From positions 1 to 35,839 of the forward strand of contig CANRVH010000015.1 in NCBI GenBank assembly GCA_947643225.1: DNA of 35,839 nucleotides. Reading direction: 5' to 3'. Source of the DNA: an uncultured Clostridia bacterium (lineage in GTDB: Bacteria > Bacillota_I > Bacilli_A > RF39 > UBA660). Shown here one piece after another: positions 8,277 through 15,487 of the stretch. The notes under the pieces are model-generated. The model was not told the origin of the DNA, made no database searches, and saw only the letters and a list, made by a program, of their open reading frames with translations. The translations under genes and the position numbers were made by a program. Position 1 is the first letter of the stretch, and the number at the start of each line of letters is the position of its first letter.

Positions 8277-8774
8277 TTAATTATTATCATGATTGTTTGC
8301 TTTTTTTATTTCTCTTTGTTTTAATTGTAAGACTTTATTAGCAGTGCTTTTTTCAAAATTATCTTCTGTTAAGTTGCCACCATTAATAATTTCAGGGGAA
8401 TCTTCTTTAAACCCTTCTATGTTATCTTTCCTTATATATGATGTATAAGGAATGTTATAACTTTTTAATAATTTTTTAAAGTGGTTGAATATTTCTTTTT
8501 TAATATTTATATCTAAAAGTACAATAGATCCATTTTGATCCATAGTCGCAATTTTTTTGTTTAATTCGTCAGGTCTTTTATATTCGCTAAATAAACCATA
8601 TGCTCCTTCTTTAATTACTTGAAAATAATTTAATCCCTTTTTTTCTGCTTGTTCTTTAATGAACAGTATTTCTATATTTATATTTGTTCCTATATCTTGT
8701 GAATAACTTTTCATTGTTTGCATTATGTTTCTTGTTAGTGTAAAGTCACCATTTGTTATAAGATACATTTTCAT
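8277..8774 (-). CDS. Hypothetical protein beside the sporulation sigma factor
   Basis: I do not recognise this 165-residue protein. The N-terminal MKMYLITNGDFTLTRNI, a central IVLLDINIKK strand and alternating helices suggest a small alpha/beta fold of nucleotide- or metal-binding type, but no catalytic motif is evident. The last 40 residues are charged and probably disordered. I chose the start at 8774 because AAGGAGT lies nine bases upstream; a longer frame from 8822 has no such site. It lies between a sigK-like gene and a terminator on the same strand, so co-expression in sporulation is possible. Confidence 0.75.
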   Translation of the reverse strand: MKMYLITNGDFTLTRNIMQTMKSYSQDIGTNINIEILFIKEQAEKKGLNYFQVIKEGAYGLFSEYKRPDELNKKIATMDQNGSIVLLDINIKKEIFNHFKKLLKSYNIPYTSYIRKDNIEGFKEDSPEIINGGNLTEDNFEKSTANKVLQLKQREIKKANNHDNN

Positions 8775-8942
8775 CTGTTTATTACTCCTTTCATCTGAAT
8801 ATATTATCATATTTATTGACATTTATCTACACATTTAATTATTTTATTCATTTTTGTTTTATAGTAAAAAGATAGTTTTATGTGTGTATTTTTGCTTTTT
8901 AACGGTTAAAAAATAATCAATTAATAAAATAGAAATTATTCT

Positions 8943-9683
8943 TTATTGTCTTTTGCTACTTTTGGATAGAACTTTGATTTTTGGTGAATCAGTATTTTTT
9001 TTGTTTTCTTTAATATTTACTGCTATACCTCCATTTACTCCTTTTACTATGCCTACCTCTTCTAATTGGGATTGAATCTTTTTTAGAATCTTTTTGATTT
9101 TTCTACTTAGATAAGATCTACTTATACCTAATTCTATTGCCAATTGTTCTTGGGTTATTTTCTCATCATCGATGAAATTGAAGTATTTCATAATAATATA
9201 TTTTTCTTCTTTAGGCAATTTTTCTATAATTCTTCTTGTTAGTTCATTTATTTCTTGTTGTTCATATTCTAGTACAAAATCTTGTTCAGAATCTTCCACC
9301 ACATCTTCTACATTTAATTGGTTTCCTTCGTTATCTTGGGCAAAAGCTTGATTTAGACTGATATCGTTTTTTCTTTTATTATTATTTCTTAAATGCATTA
9401 AAATTTCATTTCCAATACATTTTGATGCATATGATGAAAAGGTGGTGTTTTTATCTAAACTAAAGCTATTAACTGCTTTAATTAAGCCAATTATACCGAT
9501 GGAGATTAAGTCTTCGGTTTCATAAGGTGATGTACTGAATTTTTTAGTTATATGTACAACAAGTCTAATATTGTGTTCAATAATTTCATTCTTGGCTTGT
9601 TCATCTCCATTTTTTATTTTTTTAAATTTTTCTTCTAATTCCTTCTTGTCAAGTGGAGTTGGTAATTTTCCATTTAAGGGCAT
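8943..9683 (-). CDS. sigK: Sporulation sigma factor, SigK/SigE type
   Basis: This sigma-70 family factor would direct RNA polymerase to mother-cell sporulation promoters. Region 2 is clear (IIEHNIRLVVHITKKF, EDLISIGIIGLIKAV, FSSYASKCIGNEILMHLR), with a region 4 helix-turn-helix (QEQLAIELGISRSYLSRKIK). The N-terminal LPTPLDKKELEE and the NGDEQAKNEIIEHNIRL stretch resemble SigK more than SigE or SigG. Compared with Bacillus pro-SigK, the membrane-linked pro-sequence is absent, so no proteolytic activation is expected. A basic 40-residue tail after region 4 is unusual. AAGGAG precedes the ATG. Assignment to SigK rather than SigE is moderate; membership of the sporulation clade is strong. Confidence 0.85.
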   Translation of the reverse strand: MPLNGKLPTPLDKKELEEKFKKIKNGDEQAKNEIIEHNIRLVVHITKKFSTSPYETEDLISIGIIGLIKAVNSFSLDKNTTFSSYASKCIGNEILMHLRNNNKRKNDISLNQAFAQDNEGNQLNVEDVVEDSEQDFVLEYEQQEINELTRRIIEKLPKEEKYIIMKYFNFIDDEKITQEQLAIELGISRSYLSRKIKKILKKIQSQLEEVGIVKGVNGGIAVNIKENKKNTDSPKIKVLSKSSKRQ

Positions 9684-9720
9684 TTTAATATTGTCTCCTT
9701 TCTATTAATCCTCTTCTTCT

Positions 9721-9749
9721 TATTTTATGGTATTAGCTTTCTTAATGTT
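9721..9749 (-). promoter_or_regulatory. Possible SigK/SigE-type promoter of the sigma gene
   Basis: On the minus strand CATAAAATA (9721-9729) fits the mother-cell -10 consensus CATANNNTA. An AAC lies 17 bases upstream (9747-9749), as in SigK -35 elements. It is about 40 bases before the start codon. The motifs are short and AT-rich, so chance is not excluded. Confidence 0.35.
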
Positions 9750-9777
9750 CAATATTCATTTTTAATTTTATCGGGTA

Positions 9778-9847
9778 ATACTATCATTCTATGATTGAAT
9801 CTATTGATTTTATTCTTATTTTTTGAGGGGGGGGGTTATGATAGTAT
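9778..9847. promoter_or_regulatory. G9 homopolymer framed by 10-bp inverted repeats
   Basis: ATACTATCAT (9778-9787) and its exact reverse complement ATGATAGTAT (9838-9847) flank 50 bases that hold nine consecutive G (9827-9835). Smaller hairpins lie at 9783-9795 (ATCAT/ATGAT) and just downstream (CTATC/GATAG). The block sits between the divergent sigma gene and the glycan cassette. Length slippage in the G run or protein binding to the repeats could affect expression of the gene at 9920. Confidence 0.5.
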
Positions 9848-9919
9848 AAATGCTATCTTTTGATAGAGATTTTGATTGTTTTTTGATTAAATGGTGGTAT
9901 TTTAGAGGAAGTGTTGAAG

Positions 9920-11068
9920 ATGGAAGAAGTATTAGATATTCAAAAGAGGCTTAATTGTCAGCTTGCAAATAAACTTGTTCAAGGTAGGATTAACTCTCTT
10001 CGATTAACTAGTTTAGGGAATTCTATTGCTTCGGGATATTCTTGTGTTCGCTCAACTAAACCTTTGTTATTTAGAAATGAGAGTATAGAGGGGATATTGA
10101 GTAAGTATGATATTGATCTTCAAAGATATCATTTTGCCAGAGCTCAAAATAATAATGACGAACATATTTATCATTGGCTAACAACAAATATTAAAGAGTC
10201 TGAAATTTATCAAATGAATAGGATCGATTATGGGAATTCTTCTGTTGCCATGACTTGTCATGGGATTACTAATTATGATATTGATAGATTTTATCCAATT
10301 AGTAAAGAAAGTGATATGGGATTGCAAGATGTTATTTTGAAGGATGATATAGATCTTGCTAATATTGTTATTTATAATGGTTGTACTGGCTCTTTTTTAG
10401 ATAATATGACTAGAGGTGGAAGATTAAAAGAAAAGTTTACTTATGGGTTTCAAAGAGATCTTGTTAGTTTAGAGTCAACTTTAAAATATATTCAAACTAG
10501 TAATCGAGAAAAGAATACCAATACACAGGTTTATCTTTGTGGGGCACCCAATTTTCTGGGACTTGGAATTACTAATATATTTATTAATAATCAGTTGAAA
10601 AATATTGCTAAAAGTTATGCTAATGTTACTTATGTTGATGCAGTTAATTCAAAATTTTTGTATCGAACTTATGACCAATTTCCTAGAGTGGATCAGTTTT
10701 CCTTTTCTGATATTTTTTCTCTTAGACCAGATATTCATTATAATGAGGTTGAATATCTAAAATTTAATAATCATATTCTTAAACAAATTGTTGATCATTA
10801 TTTAATTAAGAAGGTTATGATTCGATTAGATCGAGATTTATATCGCTTGAATCGTAATATAGAATTGGGACAAGAAATTTTTAAAGATCTTAATTTTGCA
10901 GAGAATCTTATTTTTGATAGTTTTTCTGATGTTTCTGGTTATGATCAAAAAATCAAGTTTCTTATTGCTATTAAGAATTATTTAATAGGGAGAGTTCCAT
11001 ATGACTTTTATTGTCTTTCTAAAAGAAAGATTAAACAATCTATAGAGCATTGTTATAAACAACTTTAA
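9920..11068 (+). CDS. SGNH/GDSL-like hydrolase
   Basis: The 382-residue protein looks like an SGNH-fold esterase or lipase. Block I is SLGNSIASGY at residues 31-40, with Ser35 as candidate nucleophile. A possible block III is IVIYNGCTGS near residue 155, and a block V-like PDIHYN near residue 272 holds the candidate His. Block I carries Asn in place of the usual Asp, and the Asp-His spacing in block V is one shorter than normal, so activity is uncertain. There is no signal peptide, so it would act in the cytosol. GAGGAA (9905-9910) supports the ATG at 9920. Placed before the rhamnose genes, it may trim or transfer acyl groups on glycan precursors. Confidence 0.6.
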   Translation: MEEVLDIQKRLNCQLANKLVQGRINSLRLTSLGNSIASGYSCVRSTKPLLFRNESIEGILSKYDIDLQRYHFARAQNNNDEHIYHWLTTNIKESEIYQMNRIDYGNSSVAMTCHGITNYDIDRFYPISKESDMGLQDVILKDDIDLANIVIYNGCTGSFLDNMTRGGRLKEKFTYGFQRDLVSLESTLKYIQTSNREKNTNTQVYLCGAPNFLGLGITNIFINNQLKNIAKSYANVTYVDAVNSKFLYRTYDQFPRVDQFSFSDIFSLRPDIHYNEVEYLKFNNHILKQIVDHYLIKKVMIRLDRDLYRLNRNIELGQEIFKDLNFAENLIFDSFSDVSGYDQKIKFLIAIKNYLIGRVPYDFYCLSKRKIKQSIEHCYKQL

Positions 11069-11078
11069 TACTTTTAAT

Positions 11079-11106
11079 AAAATGTTGACAATTTCAACAT
11101 TTTTTT
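11079..11106 (+). terminator. Perfect 10-bp palindrome: terminator and/or operator
   Basis: AAAATGTTGA (11079-11088) and TCAACATTTT (11094-11103) pair perfectly around CAATT and are followed by more T. It can end the upstream hydrolase transcript. It also contains the -35 box of the rml promoter, so it is equally a candidate operator for the HTH domain encoded next. Confidence 0.75.
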
Positions 11107-11114
11107 GTTATATA
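11085..11114 (+). promoter_or_regulatory. Promoter of the rml operon
   Basis: A consensus -35 TTGACA (11085-11090) lies 18 bases before TATATA (11109-11114); TATAAT at 11115-11120 is an alternative with a long spacer. The -35 lies within the palindrome at 11079-11103. Confidence 0.6.
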
Positions 11115-11137
11115 TATAATATAATGGAGGGAAGTAA

Positions 11138-12241
11138 TTGAAAAAAGAGTATAATCAAATTGTTGGACGGGCCCTAAAACAGTATAGGAAAAAACGTAAA
11201 TTAACTCAACTTGAGGTTGGCAATATGATGGGGCTTAATCGTGATGCAATTATTAGAATAGAAAAAGGAATTAGAAATATAACTATTGATGAAGTAAAAA
11301 AAATATCTCGTTTATTAGGGATTGAGATACAAGATTTGTTATATGAAGATACGGAGGCTAGTAGTATGAAAGGAATTATCCTAGCTGGTGGGAGTGGTAC
11401 AAGACTATATCCGATTACGGAAGCAACTAGTAAGCAGTTGGTTAATATTTATGATAAACCGATGATTTATTATCCTTTATCAACATTGATGACTTTGGGA
11501 GTTCGAGATATTCTCATTATTACAACTAGGGAAGATCAGGCTAATTTTGAAAGATTGTTAGGTGATGGGAGTCAATTTGGATTAAATTTAGTTTATGAAG
11601 TTCAAGAAAGGCCAGAAGGTCTTGCTCAGGCATTTTTAATAGGAGAACAATTTATAGGAAATGATCCTTGTGTCATGATTTTAGGAGATAATATTTTTTA
11701 TGGAAGTGGTTTAAAGGAAGAATTAGAGCAGGCGGAAGTGAATGCTAAAGAAGGGTATGCTACTATATTTGGATATCAAGTTAGAGATCCTGAAAGATTT
11801 GGAATTATGGAACTTGACCAGAATGATCATGTTTTAAGTGTTGAGGAAAAACCAATTAATCCTAAATCAGATTATGCAATATCAGGATTGTATTTTTATC
11901 CTAAAGGTGTTAGTGAGATGGCTAAATTAGTCAAACCTTCTAAACGAGGAGAGTTAGAAATTACTACACTTAATGACTTTTATTTAAAAGAAAAAAGGTT
12001 GAAGGCAAGGGTTTTAGGCGAAGGATACTCTTGGTTTGATACAGGAACGTTTGATAGTCTACTTGAAGCTTCTAATATGATTAAGACTGTCGAGAATAAT
12101 AGGGATTCCATTGTATGTTGCCCTGAAAAAATTGCTTATGATAATAAATGGATTGATCATAAGCAAGTTTTAAAAAGAGCAGAAGTGATGAGTAAAAATA
12201 GATATGGACAATATTTATTAAATTATATTAAGAAGAATTGA
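11138..12241 (+). CDS. rmlA: XRE-type HTH fused to glucose-1-phosphate thymidylyltransferase
   Basis: Residues 8-68 are an XRE/Cro helix-turn-helix domain (ALKQYRKKRKLTQLEVGNMM, then GLNRDAIIRIEKG). Residues 77-367 are a complete RmlA enzyme, which makes dTDP-glucose from dTTP and glucose-1-phosphate. The RmlA part has LAGGSGTRLYPIT, ILGDNIFYG and EKP motifs and is 291 residues, the usual size. No stop lies between the domains. The TTG start at 11138 follows GGAGGGAAG. GGAGG at 11353-11357 also sits eight bases before Met77, so free RmlA may be made as well. The TGA stop is in frame with the downstream rmlC. XRE domains are not normal in this family; autoregulation is inferred, not shown. Confidence 0.92.
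   Translation: MKKEYNQIVGRALKQYRKKRKLTQLEVGNMMGLNRDAIIRIEKGIRNITIDEVKKISRLLGIEIQDLLYEDTEASSMKGIILAGGSGTRLYPITEATSKQLVNIYDKPMIYYPLSTLMTLGVRDILIITTREDQANFERLLGDGSQFGLNLVYEVQERPEGLAQAFLIGEQFIGNDPCVMILGDNIFYGSGLKEELEQAEVNAKEGYATIFGYQVRDPERFGIMELDQNDHVLSVEEKPINPKSDYAISGLYFYPKGVSEMAKLVKPSKRGELEITTLNDFYLKEKRLKARVLGEGYSWFDTGTFDSLLEASNMIKTVENNRDSIVCCPEKIAYDNKWIDHKQVLKRAEVMSKNRYGQYLLNYIKKN
11353..11368 (+). promoter_or_regulatory. Internal ribosome binding site for free RmlA
   Basis: GGAGG (11353-11357), eight bases, then ATG (11366-11368) at the exact first residue of the RmlA domain. The site is strong enough to start a second, shorter product within the fusion gene. Confidence 0.65.
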
Positions 12242-12250
12242 GGTTATAAA

Positions 12251-12820
12251 TTGAAAAAGATTGAAACAAATTTAAAAGATTGTTATATTTTAGAACCAGA
12301 TCTTTTTGGAGATGATCGGGGGTATTTTTCGCCCTATTTTATTCAAAAAAACTTAAATGATTTGGGATTTCGTGCAGTTGTTCAGGCAAATAGAAGTATG
12401 AGTAGCAAAGGTGTAATAAGGGGATTGCATTTTCAAAAAGAGCCTAAGTGTCAAGCAAAAATTGTTGAGGTTATTTGTGGGGCGGCTATTGATGTTGTTG
12501 TTGATATTAGGGAAGACTCAGAAACATATGGAAAATGGACAAGTGTCTTATTAACACCAGATAATCATAGACAATTGTTTGTACCATGTGGATTTGCTCA
12601 TGGCTTTATTAGTTTAGAGGATCATACTGTTTTTCAATATTTGGTAGATCAAGATTATGCTCCAGAGCTTGAAGGTGGGATTTTATGGAATGATCCTGCC
12701 CTTGGAATTGATTGGGAAGGGATATTAAGTGAATATCGTATTGATTCCCCAATTCTTTCTGAAAAAGATCTTCAATATCTTCCGTTAAGTGAGACTGAAG
12801 TACATTTTAGGAGGGACTAA
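12251..12820 (+). CDS. rmlC: dTDP-4-dehydrorhamnose 3,5-epimerase
   Basis: RmlC epimerises dTDP-4-keto-6-deoxyglucose at C3 and C5, the third step to dTDP-L-rhamnose. The cupin-fold signatures are present: RGYFSPYF near residue 24, the catalytic His in IRGLHFQ (about residue 61), VVVDIRE and VPCGFAHGF. The length, 189 residues, is normal. It begins at TTG, with GAGGT overlapping the rmlA stop, so the two genes are coupled; the TTG lies in the same frame as rmlA, three sense codons after its TGA. The final codons overlap the rmlD start. Confidence 0.95.
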   Translation: MKKIETNLKDCYILEPDLFGDDRGYFSPYFIQKNLNDLGFRAVVQANRSMSSKGVIRGLHFQKEPKCQAKIVEVICGAAIDVVVDIREDSETYGKWTSVLLTPDNHRQLFVPCGFAHGFISLEDHTVFQYLVDQDYAPELEGGILWNDPALGIDWEGILSEYRIDSPILSEKDLQYLPLSETEVHFRRD

Positions 12821-13704
12821 TGATGAAATATTTGATTACTGGTGGTCATGGTCAACTTGGATATGATTTAGTTAGGGAGCTTGAAAAAAGAGGCGAGAAA
12901 GATTATTTGGCTTTGACAAAAGAGCAGATGGACATTACTGATAGAGAACAGGTTTTTGATGTTGTTCAAAATTATTATCCTGATGTGATTATTCATTGTG
13001 CGGCATGGACTGCAGTTGACAAAGCGGAAGATATGGAAGAGCAGGTTAGAGAGGTTAATGTAATTGGTACTAAAAATCTTGTTGATGTATCACTAGAACT
13101 TGATATTAAAATTATTTATATTTCTACCGATTATGTATTTGATGGAACGAAAGATGCACCTTATTTAGAAGGGGATCAACCAAATCCAAAGAGTGTTTAT
13201 GGTAGGACGAAATATGAGGGAGAATTAGAGGTATTACGCAATCCAAAACATTTTATTACCAGAATATCTTGGGTCTTTGGGATAAATGGTCATAATTTTA
13301 TTGAAACGATGTTAAAGCTTTCTAAAACACATGATGAGGTTAATGTTGTTTGTGATCAAGTAGGTAGTCCAACATATACAGTTGACCTTGCTAAGATATT
13401 AATTGATATGTCTTATACTTCAAAATATGGGATTTATCATATTAATAATGATGGTTATTGTTCTTGGGCTGATCTTGCTAAATATATCTTTGAACATAGT
13501 CATCTTGCTGTTAGGGTTAATCCTGTTTTAACTGATGATTATATTAAAATGATGAAAATTAAGCAGGCTTATCGGCCAAGAAATTCTAGACTTAGTAAAG
13601 AAAAGTTAAAAAATGAAGGTTTTTCTATGTTACCTAGATGGCAAGATGCTGTTAATCGTTATTGTTTGGAATTAAATGAAAAATTAAAAGGAGGAGAAAA
13701 ATGA
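12820..13704 (+). CDS. rmlD: dTDP-4-dehydrorhamnose reductase
   Basis: RmlD reduces dTDP-4-keto-L-rhamnose with NAD(P)H to give dTDP-L-rhamnose. The extended SDR fold is clear: the nucleotide loop GGHGQLGYDL at the N-terminus, STDYVFDG, and the active-site YGRTKYEGE (Tyr and Lys). The length is 294 residues. AGGAGGGA precedes two adjacent ATG codons (12820 and 12823); either could be used. The first overlaps the rmlC stop by one base and the 3' end overlaps rmlB by four bases (ATGA), which indicates tight coupling. Confidence 0.95.
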   Translation: MMKYLITGGHGQLGYDLVRELEKRGEKDYLALTKEQMDITDREQVFDVVQNYYPDVIIHCAAWTAVDKAEDMEEQVREVNVIGTKNLVDVSLELDIKIIYISTDYVFDGTKDAPYLEGDQPNPKSVYGRTKYEGELEVLRNPKHFITRISWVFGINGHNFIETMLKLSKTHDEVNVVCDQVGSPTYTVDLAKILIDMSYTSKYGIYHINNDGYCSWADLAKYIFEHSHLAVRVNPVLTDDYIKMMKIKQAYRPRNSRLSKEKLKNEGFSMLPRWQDAVNRYCLELNEKLKGGEK

Positions 13705-14711
13705 AATTTTTAATTACAGGAGGGGCTGGATTTATTGGCAGTAATTATTTACATTATGTTGTAGATCGATATCCAGATGACCAGTTTATTTGTTTAGATT
13801 TGTTAACTTATGCAGGGAATTACCATAATATAGAAGATCTAGAGGAAAAAGAAAATTTTAGATTTGTGAAGGGTGATATTACAGATCATGATTTTATTGA
13901 TCAATTATTTTCTAAAGAAAATTTTGATGTTGTCATTAATTTTGCTGCTGAGAGTCATGTTGATCATTCTATTAAAAATCCAGGTATCTTTTTAACAACA
14001 AATATTATTGGTACACAGGTATTAATGGATGCCTCATTAAAATATCAAGTTTCTAGATATCATCAAATTTCTACAGATGAAGTTTATGGAGATTTACCTC
14101 TTAATAGGCCAGATTTACTTTTTACAGAAGATACACCAATTCGTACGTCTAGTCCTTATTCTTCTTCTAAAGCGAGTGCTGATTTATTGGCTTTAGCTTA
14201 TTATAGAACATATGGACTTCCTGTAACCATAAGTAGATGTTCTAATAATTATGGTCCATATCAATTTCCAGAAAAATTAATTCCTGTTGTGATTTCAAAG
14301 GCATTAAAGAATGAAAAGATTCCTGTTTATGGGGTGGGGGAAAATGTACGTGATTGGATTCATGTTATTGATCATAATATTGGAGTGGATTTGATTGTTA
14401 GAAATGGCAAGGTAGGAGAGGTCTATAACCTAGGAGGACATTCTGAAAAAAACAATTTAGAACTGGTTAAAATTATTTTAAAACAACTAGAGAAAAGTGA
14501 AGATTTAATTGAGTTTGTTGAAGATAGAAAAGGACATGATCTAAGGTATGCAATTGATTCAAGTAAAGTAGAAAAAGAACTTGGGTGGCAAAGAACTTAT
14601 ACTTTTGATGATGGGATTAAAGAGACTATTAATTGGTATCTTGATCATAAAGATTGGATTGAAAATATTGAGTCTTTAGAATATAGAGATGCATACAATA
14701 AAAAATTGTAG
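13701..14711 (+). CDS. rmlB: dTDP-glucose 4,6-dehydratase
   Basis: RmlB converts dTDP-glucose to dTDP-4-keto-6-deoxyglucose, the second rhamnose step. The Rossmann loop GGAGFIGSNY, the STDEVYGDL segment with the Thr-Asp-Glu active-site set, and YSSSKASAD (catalytic Tyr-xxx-Lys) are all present in a 336-residue protein of usual length. It is the last gene of rmlA-C-D-B and is followed by a terminator. No rhamnosyltransferase or polymer-export gene is adjacent, so the acceptor of rhamnose must be encoded elsewhere. Confidence 0.97.
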   Translation: MKFLITGGAGFIGSNYLHYVVDRYPDDQFICLDLLTYAGNYHNIEDLEEKENFRFVKGDITDHDFIDQLFSKENFDVVINFAAESHVDHSIKNPGIFLTTNIIGTQVLMDASLKYQVSRYHQISTDEVYGDLPLNRPDLLFTEDTPIRTSSPYSSSKASADLLALAYYRTYGLPVTISRCSNNYGPYQFPEKLIPVVISKALKNEKIPVYGVGENVRDWIHVIDHNIGVDLIVRNGKVGEVYNLGGHSEKNNLELVKIILKQLEKSEDLIEFVEDRKGHDLRYAIDSSKVEKELGWQRTYTFDDGIKETINWYLDHKDWIENIESLEYRDAYNKKL

Positions 14712-14735
14712 AAATTTATTTAAAATTAGTCATTA

Positions 14736-14767
14736 ATATACTTTACACATTTAAAGTATATTTTTTT
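14736..14767 (+). terminator. Intrinsic terminator of the rml operon
   Basis: A ten-base stem ATATACTTTA/TAAAGTATAT (14736-14745, 14752-14761) with a six-base loop is followed by seven T. Confidence 0.8.
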
Positions 14768-14824
14768 ATTATTTAATGAAAAGTTATTTTTTTTAATATA
14801 TAATTATTGTAGGAGGTTATAGTT

Positions 14825-15487
14825 ATGGAAGAAGTAAAAAGAGAAAGTGAATGGTATGATAATCCTAATTTTTTGACTTCAATTATATTAGGTGTAATAA
14901 TTGTTATCATTATACTAAGTCAGGCCTTTGCTGTTAAAAATAATATTGGTACTTTGAATATACTTAGAAGTTTATTTAATCATAATAGTACATATGTTAT
15001 TGCTCTTGTTTATTTTGCTTTGATAAAGTTTAAAGTGGGAAAAAAGTATTTTAATTTTATTAATGTTTTCTATATCTTTATGTATGTTTTAATTGTATTA
15101 GCTTCTTTTCTTACTATTTTTCAATCATTTGGTATTTTTAGTTTGACTAATTTATTACTTAATTTGGTTTTACTTTTCTTTATGATTTATACATTTTTAG
15201 GTAGTAGTCGATATTGGAAGGAATTTAACCTTGATCAAATTCCTTTTGATGAAGTCTCTAATGAGTGGTATTTTTATTCAATATGTATTTTGAGTTTTGT
15301 GGTATTGCTTGCTAATTTAATTGGTGCTACTAATTTTGATAGTGTAATATTATCTTTATTTGATGCAATTTATATTATTTTGTTTGGTAGATATATTTAT
15401 TTATATAAGGAATATGAAGATCATAAGAAAAGTCTTGCTCAGATAAAAAAGAAACAAACAAAGAAGGTGAAAAAAAATGAGAAATGA
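14825..15487 (+). CDS. Hypothetical multi-pass membrane protein
   Basis: The 220-residue protein has about six hydrophobic segments (roughly residues 18-38, 56-70, 78-100, 106-126, 150-170 and 175-195). It ends in a strongly basic cytoplasmic tail of about 25 residues (KKSLAQIKKKQTKKVKKNEK). No transporter or enzyme motif is evident. AGGAGG eight bases upstream fixes the start, and TATAAT (14799-14804) is a likely -10. It overlaps the next small membrane gene by 11 bases, so the pair is probably co-translated and may form a complex. Function unknown. Confidence 0.8.
   Translation: MEEVKRESEWYDNPNFLTSIILGVIIVIIILSQAFAVKNNIGTLNILRSLFNHNSTYVIALVYFALIKFKVGKKYFNFINVFYIFMYVLIVLASFLTIFQSFGIFSLTNLLLNLVLLFFMIYTFLGSSRYWKEFNLDQIPFDEVSNEWYFYSICILSFVVLLANLIGATNFDSVILSLFDAIYIILFGRYIYLYKEYEDHKKSLAQIKKKQTKKVKKNEK

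Noticed and set aside
8896-8912. AT palindrome TTTTTAACGGTTAAAAA as the sigma-gene terminator
   Set aside because: The stem is almost all A-T with a loop too short to fold well, and no clean T tail follows on the minus strand.
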